A stretch of 8,714 nt of DNA, from positions 1-8,714 of the forward strand of contig DNTK01000119.1 of assembly GCA_003508755.1 (NCBI GenBank), in the 5' to 3' direction. Below are positions 1 through 7,300 of the stretch, piece by piece (positions within the stretch are counted from its first letter, which is position 1; every line of letters starts with the position of its first letter). The translations under genes and the position numbers were made by a program. This DNA is from Bacteroidales bacterium (GTDB lineage: Bacteria > Bacteroidota > Bacteroidia > Bacteroidales > UBA10428). The notes beneath the pieces were generated by a model, which searched no databases, was not told the origin of the DNA, and worked only from the letters and a program-made list of their open reading frames with translations.

Positions 1-1406
1 CACCAAATATTATTACCATGGATGCTCAGCGTATCACGGGGATTATTGATAAAGTGAGTGAAGCTTTCCGTTTGCCAATTGAATTTGTACATTCCATCCA
101 AATAGGTTCCTATCCAGATATCCTCCTTACTATCGGCATACAGGCTGGTGATAATATCCGTACCTATTTCTTTTGTAGTAGTCGTATTATACCTTTTTAC
201 AATTTTATTTTTAACCGGGTCGAATATTTCAATTCCATTACCATCGTATCCCAGCCATATATTTCCATTCTTATCTTCGACAATTCCTGATACCGATCCA
301 CAGCAGTTAACCTTGTCCTTACCTTTCAGTAAATTTTGCAACTGAGCAAATTTATAGGACTTTTTATCGAAGTAATTCATTCCTCCCATGAAACTTCCAA
401 TCCAGATGATGCTGTCAGAGGATCTGTAAATTGTATACAATTGATTGTTTGAAAGACTATTATCATCGAATTTATTGTGCAAATATTTATCTATTCTCCC
501 GGTTTTTGTATTAAGAATATTTAATCCTCCATGATCTGTGGCAATAAGATAAATATCCTTCTGGTATTCCAGTATTGAGGAAACATTGTTTGAGTTAAGA
601 TCGTCTAATCCCGGACCTTCTTTGTAGTGTTTCATCGCTTGGTTAGCCTGCTTGTACTGGAACAGACCCAGTTCGGTACAAAACCATATATCATTGTTTG
701 AATCGACATATAATTGACAAAACGTTGTGTTAAACAAGTCACCTCTGTATCCCTTGTATACATCAATGGTCTTAAATGTTGAATCGATGGAATTAAACGA
801 AATTATAAATCCCTCTGTGGAACTCATCCAGATATTACCCGTTTTGTCTTCAACTATTGTTGAAATATAATTGCTGGGTAAAGAGGTAGCATCGGAGCTA
901 TCATGGCGTATCTGTTTAAAATTATCTTTTTCACGGTTGTAAATGCTAATGCCACCTCCTGCAGTTGCTATCCATAAGGTATTCTTTGAGTCTTCGAAAA
1001 TGTCTCTTACGTAATTACTGCTTAAGCTGGCACTACTATCAGAATGGTGTGTATAAGTAAATATAGTTTCCTTTTTCCGATCAATTCGGTTCAAGCCATC
1101 GTAACCGGAACCCACCCAAAAATATCCGTAACTATCCTCAAATACAGATACAATAAAGTTAGATACCAGGCTATTGGCATTTAGGGGATCGTGCTGATAA
1201 AGCGTAAATTCATATCCGTCAAATTTATTTAAACCCGCATCTGTACCAAACCACATAAACCCATAAGAGTCTTGATAAATAGCATGAACCGTGCTTTCTG
1301 ACAAACCATCTTCGATAGATAAATGTTTAAATAAAAAATCTACCTCCTGGGCGTGCAGAAAACTAAAATAAAGCAGGCCAATAAGTATAGTAACACTTTT
1401 TTTCAA
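1..1406 (-). CDS. Two-component regulator propeller (Reg_prop) sensor, N-terminal part; cut by the left window edge
   Basis: This is an open frame of 468 complete codons running off the window, so its C-terminus is missing. The first ~20 residues form a typical signal peptide: a KK basic start, a hydrophobic core ILIGLLYFSF and an AQ cleavage region. Beta-propeller repeats of the Reg_prop type follow, visible as recurring 'EDxxGxxWxGTxxGGLNxxD' strings, for example IYQDSYGFMWFGTDAGLNKF (about 43-62), FEDSKNTLWIATAGGGISIY (137-156), VEDKNGNIWLGYDGNGIEIF (376-395) and a WIGTYLDGMYKF blade (431-442). Such domains form the periplasmic sensor of hybrid two-component systems or related regulators in Bacteroidota, often detecting glycans. 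The output domain is not in the window, so kinase, diguanylate cyclase or anti-sigma type outputs cannot be told apart. The start is taken as TTG at 1404-1406, because an in-frame TAG lies at 1422-1424, no ATG or GTG lies between, and the first internal ATG (codon 51) would remove the signal peptide. It is paralogous in layout to the sensor at 4315-7596. Confidence 0.88.
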   Translation of the reverse strand, partial: MKKSVTILIGLLYFSFLHAQEVDFLFKHLSIEDGLSESTVHAIYQDSYGFMWFGTDAGLNKFDGYEFTLYQHDPLNANSLVSNFIVSVFEDSYGYFWVGSGYDGLNRIDRKKETIFTYTHHSDSSASLSSNYVRDIFEDSKNTLWIATAGGGISIYNREKDNFKQIRHDSSDATSLPSNYISTIVEDKTGNIWMSSTEGFIISFNSIDSTFKTIDVYKGYRGDLFNTTFCQLYVDSNNDIWFCTELGLFQYKQANQAMKHYKEGPGLDDLNSNNVSSILEYQKDIYLIATDHGGLNILNTKTGRIDKYLHNKFDDNSLSNNQLYTIYRSSDSIIWIGSFMGGMNYFDKKSYKFAQLQNLLKGKDKVNCCGSVSGIVEDKNGNIWLGYDGNGIEIFDPVKNKIVKRYNTTTTKEIGTDIITSLYADSKEDIWIGTYLDGMYKFNWQTESFTHFINNPRDTLSIHGNNIW

Positions 1407-1630
1407 CTTAGAATTAAATAGCTATGATCCTTATAATTTACAAAATTTCCATGAAACTTAATAATACATTTAAAATGCTGGGATGAAGCTATTCTTAGGA
1501 AACGAAAAAATATCAGAAATAGCAAGCAATTTCCTCATTGTTAAAATTTTTTACACAATAGGCAAATCCATTACACTTTACTCATCAAAATCTAGATTAT
1601 AGGCTATAGAACAGCTATAAGTTGGTTGTT

Positions 1631-1661
1631 GTTCGATACATTTTGACTATTCGAACGAATA
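1631..1661. repeat. Nested inverted repeats with TTCGA half-sites, possible operator
   Basis: TATTCG-AA-CGAATA at 1648-1661 is a dyad with 6-bp arms and a 2-bp centre. Its TCGAAC (1651-1656) also forms an inverted repeat with GTTCGA at 1631-1636. The site lies about 225-255 bases upstream of the TTG start of the propeller gene. Dyads of this size can be regulator binding sites, but no family can be assigned and chance occurrence in AT-rich DNA is possible. Confidence 0.25.
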
Positions 1662-1688
1662 TTAAAAACTGCAAAATGATTCACTAAA

Positions 1689-1740
1689 AACCAGAGTGAA
1701 AGTTTGCTTTTCTGGTTAAAAACATAATTCTTTCCTCTGG
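1689..1740 (-). repeat. Competing inverted repeats (alternative hairpins), weak terminator-like
   Basis: On the minus strand the order is CCAGAG (1740-1735), AACCAGA (1717-1711), then TCTGGTT (1695-1689) preceded by a C that completes CTCTGG (1696-1691). The third element can pair with the second (7 bp, 15-base loop, stem running into a TTTTT stretch) or with the first (6 bp, 38-base loop). The two pairings exclude each other. It could be a weak backup terminator for the GH16 transcript or part of a leader. Stems this short may be fortuitous. Confidence 0.25.
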
Positions 1741-1778
1741 ATAAAAAAAAAGCCGCCCAATTTGTTAGGGGCGGCTTA
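1741..1778 (-). terminator. Intrinsic terminator after the GH16 gene
   Basis: The perfect 9-bp stem AAGCCGCCC (1750-1758) / GGGCGGCTT (1769-1777) has a 10-base loop. The eight A residues at 1743-1750 become a U-tract immediately 3' of the stem in the minus-strand transcript. The hairpin begins 21 bases after the GH16 stop codon. The GC-rich stem in an AT-rich setting makes this the clearest regulatory element in the window, and it marks a transcript boundary between the GH16 gene and the second propeller gene. Confidence 0.9.
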
Positions 1779-1798
1779 GATTATAATTTAACAGAATC

Positions 1799-4120
1799 TT
1801 ACTTTTTAATAAATGGCTTTGTTAGATGCCCGTTATTTTCTGTCTTAATAATAATATAGTAAATACCAGCATGTAACGAGGAAACATCAATTTGCGCAAA
1901 TTCGCCATTTGTTTCTATCAGATTTCGTCCAAGGTTATCGATAATTACAACGCTGGTAACTGCGATTTCAGACTCGATACTAATAAAATCGTGTACCGGA
2001 TTTGGATAAATACTGACCATAGATTCGTTTAATACCTTATTACTGCTGTTATCAGTTGTCGTAAAATTTTGTGATACTCCTTCTGATTTATTCCCCTGCC
2101 AGTCAACTGCAACTATTTCTGCAGTATAAGTAGTTTCTGGGGTAAGATCGGTAATTGTCACGCTAGTATCAGAAACAGTTTCTTTGAGAATATCATCAAC
2201 ATATACTTCATATTCCAATACAAGCTTATTGTCTGTAGCGGCATTCCAAATGAGAGCCGCATACTTCCCTGAGGGAGTAATAGAAAGATTTGAAATTGGT
2301 GAGGGAGCCTCCGTATCTAATTCGTGAAATGTAATGGTACCTATATTATACCCTCCGCCAACAAAATTATAGCGCATAATGGTATCAGACGGATAAAGGC
2401 TAATCTTTCCCGGGTAAATCGACATAAATTCATCCCATGCACCGGTACTAGGAATATCAAATTCACCCATTCTGTCCTCACCATCGATAAGTATGGTCAT
2501 TGGTCCGCCACCTGGCTGTGATGCAGCCCGAAGCTCTACAAATAACTCCACTGTATCTTCAACCGAAATGGTATATTCAATCCATTCTCCGGCAATAATC
2601 CAACCAACATTAGGCCCGCCATTGTCGGCATATTCTGTATCTACCCCTTCATCCTCTCGGGGACCGGGACCTTGATTTTCTTCATTTGAATCGTGATAAG
2701 CAACTCCCTCACCTCCGTAATCAAAATCCGTTGCTAATATACTTCCTGGCAAAATATGGGCAATATCGGCAGGGTAAGGTACCTGAGAACCCTGACCTGA
2801 AATACGCATGTTCTTCGTCAATAGTAGTGTATCACAAGGACCAAAGATCTGACATGAAACAACTCCGCCAGCAACTCCCCAATCAATGGTAACCATGCTG
2901 GAACTATCGCTCCCAATTATTGATGCACCTGAAGGCGCGGTCCATTTGTATTTACCCTCTGACACTTCAATAACCTCAAATTCAATATCAGTCTGGTTGC
3001 TGTCAACAAAATATCCATCTGAAGCAATGCTGTTCTCTTTTGATGCATCTACATATTTGCTGAGGTAATAGGTTCCTGAGGGAGTAGTAAGCTCACATTT
3101 AATCGAATCAGAATCGCAACTCCAGTCGACACTTACAAAGTTACTGTCGAGTCCGCCACCAGATAGTTCCGAACCAGCAGGAATTATCCAGTTATACGCA
3201 AAAGTTGTATCATAGGGCAAACTGTATATCATATTGGCTTGTCCTTTTACAGCCATTGAATCGCCTGTAATGTTATGATATGAGGGATTTGAATAAACCC
3301 TAACATAATCAATAACCATTGTTTGCGGAAATACCGTAGAAGCGTCAGGGCTGTATAAGGCTCCATTCATCCATGGAAATTTATTGCCACCAACCGCTAA
3401 ATTCAGAATAATGAAAAATTCCTGATGGAATTCTGACATTGTATTTGGATCAATATCAATTCTAAAAGCCAGCTCATCATCAACATAGAAGGTCATATTA
3501 TCACTTATGTCATCCCATTCCAGTGCATAAACATGAAATTCCTGTGGAGATGAACTCACATAGGGATCTTTCCAGGAATCGAAGGAACCACTCCCATAAC
3601 TTGCATAACTACCATTGTTATCCCAGTGCGCAGTGTTTAATACAATGGAATCGTTTTCCCCTCCATCACAAAACACCTCCAGGATATCAATCTCACCACA
3701 CTCTGGCCATCCTACCTCCTCTATTGAGCTACCCATTGCCCAAAATGCAGGCCACATTGCACGGCTATAAGGAAGCTTTAATCGTGCTTCAATTCTGCCG
3801 TGTTTCCATGCATGCAATCCTTGAGTTGTTAATCTGGCAGAAGTATAATCATTGCTGGCAAAACTCTCTTCCAAGGCTGTAATAGTAAGAACATCATTAT
3901 CTACATAGACATTCTCTTCACGATCGGTATAATATTGTAACTCAGCATTACCCCAGCCACCGCCGCCTGTTTGCATAACCCATTTATCTTTATCTGGCAG
4001 TCCGGTATAATCGAACTCATCACTCCAGACTAGTTCTCTTGTTTGTGAATGGCAAACTAACACAGATATTACCAAAGCTGTGATAGTTAATAATTCTTTT
4101 GGTTTGAAATTTTTTCTCAT
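1799..4120 (-). CDS. Secreted GH16 endo-beta-1,3-glucanase (laminarinase-like) with PKD-like, CBM6-like, FN3 and T9SS sorting domains
   Basis: The 773-residue protein is predicted to hydrolyse internal bonds of beta-1,3(-1,4)-glucans such as laminarin outside the cell. A signal peptide (1-26, ending CHSQ) leads into a GH16 domain (about 28-277). That domain has the family strings WSDEFDY, GGWGNAELQYYTD (54-66) and the catalytic motif GEIDILE, in which E143 is the expected nucleophile, D145 the assisting acid and E148 the acid/base. The inserted residue in ExDxxE is the bulged form typical of laminarinase-like GH16. Two PKD/Ig-like domains follow (about 283-358 and 369-441), then a CBM6-like carbohydrate-binding domain (about 450-600; DYGGEGVAYHD and VGWIIAGEWIEYTI). 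An FN3 domain (about 603-690) precedes a type A T9SS sorting domain (about 700-773; SIYPNPVHD, then GIYYIIIKT and terminal KPFIKK). The start is ATG with an AT-rich upstream and no Shine-Dalgarno. Substrate is inferred from the family; licheninase, agarase or carrageenase activity is less likely from the motif context. Confidence 0.93.
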   Translation of the reverse strand: MRKNFKPKELLTITALVISVLVCHSQTRELVWSDEFDYTGLPDKDKWVMQTGGGGWGNAELQYYTDREENVYVDNDVLTITALEESFASNDYTSARLTTQGLHAWKHGRIEARLKLPYSRAMWPAFWAMGSSIEEVGWPECGEIDILEVFCDGGENDSIVLNTAHWDNNGSYASYGSGSFDSWKDPYVSSSPQEFHVYALEWDDISDNMTFYVDDELAFRIDIDPNTMSEFHQEFFIILNLAVGGNKFPWMNGALYSPDASTVFPQTMVIDYVRVYSNPSYHNITGDSMAVKGQANMIYSLPYDTTFAYNWIIPAGSELSGGGLDSNFVSVDWSCDSDSIKCELTTPSGTYYLSKYVDASKENSIASDGYFVDSNQTDIEFEVIEVSEGKYKWTAPSGASIIGSDSSSMVTIDWGVAGGVVSCQIFGPCDTLLLTKNMRISGQGSQVPYPADIAHILPGSILATDFDYGGEGVAYHDSNEENQGPGPREDEGVDTEYADNGGPNVGWIIAGEWIEYTISVEDTVELFVELRAASQPGGGPMTILIDGEDRMGEFDIPSTGAWDEFMSIYPGKISLYPSDTIMRYNFVGGGYNIGTITFHELDTEAPSPISNLSITPSGKYAALIWNAATDNKLVLEYEVYVDDILKETVSDTSVTITDLTPETTYTAEIVAVDWQGNKSEGVSQNFTTTDNSSNKVLNESMVSIYPNPVHDFISIESEIAVTSVVIIDNLGRNLIETNGEFAQIDVSSLHAGIYYIIIKTENNGHLTKPFIKK

Positions 4121-4173
4121 AGTATAATTTTAAATTCTTGAATAGAATGTAAAAAAAAAGCTATTCGGCTATT

Positions 4174-4205
4174 AAATACTAAAAATGAAATACTGTAAAA
4201 ATACT
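4174..4205. repeat. Three direct AAATACT boxes upstream of the GH16 gene
   Basis: AAATACT occurs at 4174-4180, 4188-4194 and 4199-4205, with start spacings of 14 and 11 bases. An inverted copy (AGTATTT) lies at 4277-4283. The boxes are 54-85 bases upstream of the GH16 start codon, where an activator or repressor could bind. The low complexity of the region means chance is a serious alternative. Confidence 0.3.
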
Positions 4206-4237
4206 TTATAGCCTCAACAATAATACATCACAAATAG

Positions 4238-4279
4238 ACTTTAAACCTTGCAGCTTATGAATATGCAGCCTTTTAAAGT
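4238..4279. repeat. 8-bp inverted repeat ACTTTAAA / TTTAAAGT
   Basis: The arms ACTTTAAA (4238-4245) and TTTAAAGT (4272-4279) are perfect inverted copies around a 26-base spacer. The spacer itself holds a direct repeat of TGCAGC (starts 15 bases apart). A further TTAAAG follows at 4282-4287. It is a possible operator for the GH16 gene or a 3' structure of the sensor transcript. There is no U-tract on the minus-strand side, so it is not a standard terminator. Confidence 0.3.
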
Positions 4280-4314
4280 ATTTAAAGAATAGGTGTCGAT
4301 TATCCGGAGTGGTA

Positions 4315-7300
4315 TTAACCCAATGATTTAAGTTTTTCCTTCATATCTGCAATAAGCTGTTCTTTTTTCTTTAGGTCTTTCGTTAAATCTTCCTCCTGCC
4401 TTTTCATCATTTCCTGCGTGGCTTGCATTTCCTCCATGTTTTGTCTCATCTCTTCTTCGTGGGCCATAATCTCTTCTGTCTTTTGCTTATTTTCTTCCAA
4501 CAATAGTTTCGAACTTTCGTTTGCTTGTTCAATGGCCAAAACAGAAGCAAAATTCTGAGCTACCTTTCTTACAAACTCAATTTTATATTCAGGAATTGTT
4601 TCTAAAGAAGCAATCTCGAATACTCCCATGGCTTCTTCTTCATCTACAATAGGTTCAATAATTCCATATTTAGCAGAAACACTTCCCAGCCCGGAGTTAA
4701 CCACAATAAAGCCTTCAGGTAAATTATCGTTAAAAATTGATTTTTTGTGATTGTATGAGCTACCTACCAATCCCTCACCAGGAAGAACATGTTCTTTGGA
4801 TGCATTCTCTCCGTCGTAACAAAAATGTCCGGTTCTATTTAAAATTACTTCTCCATCGTCATATTTATTGGCAATATATAGTGCCCCTGCATTAGCCCCT
4901 ATGTATGTGGTTAATTCGGAGATAACAGCATTCGCAAGTTGAGTAACATCTTTACGGTTTTTTGCAATCAGCACCGAGAATTTTGCCAGTCCGTCGGTTT
5001 GGAAACGTATTTCTTTTTCTAATTCTTCTTTTCTTTTTATTTCTTGCTGTTGATTTTTAACTTCAATGAGTTTTTCGTCGATAATGGCCTGCCCTTCATC
5101 AATTTTTTTCTGCAACATTTCTTTTTCAATTTTGGCTTGCTTTTCGCGACGTTTTATGAAAGTATAAATGGCAAATATTATAGTTAAAACAGCCAATATT
5201 ATAAATGCTTTGGTTTTATACCATGGTGGACGAATTCGAATGGTGATCTGGCGCTCATCGTTATTCCAAACTCCATCGCTGTTTGAACTTTTTAACCGGA
5301 AGGTATATTTCCCTGCTGGTAAATTCGTATAGGTGACAAAATTTCTGTTACCAACCATTGTCCAATCCTCGTCAATGCCTTCGAGGAAGTATTTAAACTG
5401 ATTTTTGTTTGGCGAAGTATAGTCGAGTGATGCAAATTCCAGAGTAAATACGCGTTGTTTATGGTTAATTTTTAGATAATCGGTATAATTTATGTGTTTA
5501 TTAAGCGGGGAGCCCTTGGCGCCAATAGCAACTGGTTGGTTATATACAAGAAACCGGTCGAAAACCACAGGTGGTTCTACCGGGCTGATTGAAATTTCTG
5601 AAGGATCAAAATAGGTTAATCCATTGGCTCCTCCAAATAACATTTTACCATCCTGCAACTTAAATTGCGAGTTGTATCTGAATTCATTTCCTTGCAATCC
5701 CTGCGATTTATCGAATGAAGTAACCACACCTGATACCGGGTTATATTTCATCATGCCCCTTGTAGAGCTTAACCACAAAACTCCTGAATCATCAACCAGT
5801 ATGCCCATGATTGAATTTGACACTAAACCGTGGGCAGTTGTTAAAACATCGATAGAGTCGGTTTTAAGATCAATACGGTTTAATCCACCTCCATTTGTGC
5901 CTACCCAGGCATAATCGCCATCAAAAACAATGCATTTTACATCGTTACTCGAAATCGTATTTTCCTTTTCATCATTAGTAGTATATCTTTTTAAAAAGCC
6001 ATTTTGCGGGGTAATAACGCAAATCCCTGCCGATTCGGTAGCAAACCACATATTTCCTTGTGGCCCCCTGTTAATGGAAAGAATTACATCCGAGCATGCA
6101 CTGGCTTCCTGTCCGTATCTGAAATTAATGATGGTATCATTCTGCCAATCCAAAATATCATACCCACCCCCCAGTGTTGATATCCAATATTTACCACTTA
6201 CATCGAGGGTAATATCCCAAATATGTGCGGCTGAAAGTCCGGTTTCCGGCTGATATGTTCTCTCCACCTGGCGGGTAATTGGATTAAATACCATCAATCC
6301 GCCGGCATAGGTGCCCAATAAAAGATTTCCTGAATCATCTTCAGCAATGCTTACTATTACATTAGATGACAAAGAAGTAGGGTCACCTTCGATCATTTTT
6401 ATCGTATTGAATGTTCCTGTTTCCGGGAAAAACTGACTCAGTCCGCCGCCATCAAGTCCAATCCATATCCTCCCTTCGGAATCCTGAAAAATGGCAGTCA
6501 CCACACCATTGCTTATACTCTCAGGAATAAAGGGATTGTGGTAGAACGATTCAAATTTAAACTTATGGGTTTTCATGATGCTTAATCCGGCTCCGTAATG
6601 CCCCACCCACAGGTTACCATCATTATCGAAGCACATAGAGAGTATGGCATCACTTCCCAGAGAAGTAGCCATTTTGGGATCATTCATGGAATAGGTAAAT
6701 AAACCTGTTTGCTGATTATATAGATTTATTCCCCCACCATCGGTACCAATTATCACCTCCGAATCGGAAATGGGCAGCACCTGGGTTTTTACATTATTAG
6801 TAGCCAATCCATTTTCTCCCACATCAAGAAGTTGGGATGTTTTTTTTCCAGGATTATAAACATGTACACCCCCCCCTTCGGATCCAATGTATAAATTCCC
6901 CTGTCCGTCTTCGGCAATATTTTTTTTATAATTGGCAGCAAAATAGTCCTGTTTGTAGTTATGCGCGATAAATGACTGCATTTGTGGATCAAACTCATAA
7001 ATGGGATCGGAATCGGATGCAACAAAGATTTTATTCTTCTGTGTTAATAGTACACAATAAAAATTAGCACCTTGCAATTTTGTATTTTCATCAGAATTAA
7101 ATGTCTTAAATAACTCTGTTTCCTGGTTGTAAAATACGAGTCCTTTCGAAGTAGCTATCCAAAGGTTATTTTCTGCATCTGGAGTTATATCATAAACTTT
7201 TCCACCATGAAAGGCCTGCTCATTTTCGGCATCTTCGACAATACGAACCATTTTATCCAGTAGGGGATTGTAATAGTTGAGTCCGTCGGAGCCAATCCAA

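Larger units (their letters stand above)
1407..1740. other. Intergenic leader upstream of the second propeller gene; no gene seen
   Basis: This non-coding, AT-rich stretch lies between the GH16 gene's terminator and the TTG start of the downstream propeller gene. Because a strong terminator precedes it, the promoter of the propeller gene should lie here. On the minus strand, imperfect matches to the Bacteroidota -7 element (TAnnTTTG) occur near 1586-1594 (TAGATTTTG) and 1563-1570 (TGGATTTG). Neither has a convincing -33 TTTG at the right distance, so I do not call a promoter. The stretch also holds the inverted repeats listed separately at 1631-1661 and 1689-1740. No open frame with protein-like content was found on either strand. 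Confidence 0.5.
4121..4314. other. Non-coding leader between the GAF sensor and the GH16 gene
   Basis: This 194-base AT-rich gap holds no open frame worth calling. It contains repeated AAATACT boxes and an 8-bp inverted repeat (listed separately), plus a run of nine A at 4151-4159. On the minus strand, GGCTAT (4213-4208) and ATAGCC (4172-4167) could pair across a 35-base loop ahead of that U9 tract, but this is a poor terminator. No good -33/-7 pair is visible; TCTATTTG at 4239-4232 is a one-mismatch -7. Whether the GH16 gene is co-transcribed with the sensor or has its own promoter here is undecided. Confidence 0.45.

Noticed and set aside
18..345. Two overlapping plus-strand open frames near the left edge
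   Set aside because: They are antisense to the propeller coding sequence, which has clear Reg_prop repeats and a signal peptide; the plus-strand products show no domain-like pattern.
1563..1594. Bacteroidota-type -7 promoter matches TAGATTTTG and TGGATTTG on the minus strand
   Set aside because: Each deviates from TAnnTTTG, and no -33 TTTG occurs at the usual distance of about 19 bases; 15 bases is the nearest.
2324..3882. Several plus-strand open frames of 60-119 codons inside the GH16 gene
   Set aside because: They are antisense shadows of a gene with recognisable catalytic, binding and sorting domains.
4151..4213. GGCTAT / ATAGCC inverted repeat ahead of a U9 tract as a terminator of the sensor gene
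   Set aside because: The stem is only 6 bp with a 35-base AT-rich loop, and seven bases separate it from the U-tract; it also lies only 31 bases before the GH16 start.
5624..7025. Open frames of 78-107 codons inside the sensor gene, on plus and minus strands
   Set aside because: They overlap well-conserved propeller blades in other frames and show low-complexity or unlikely composition.
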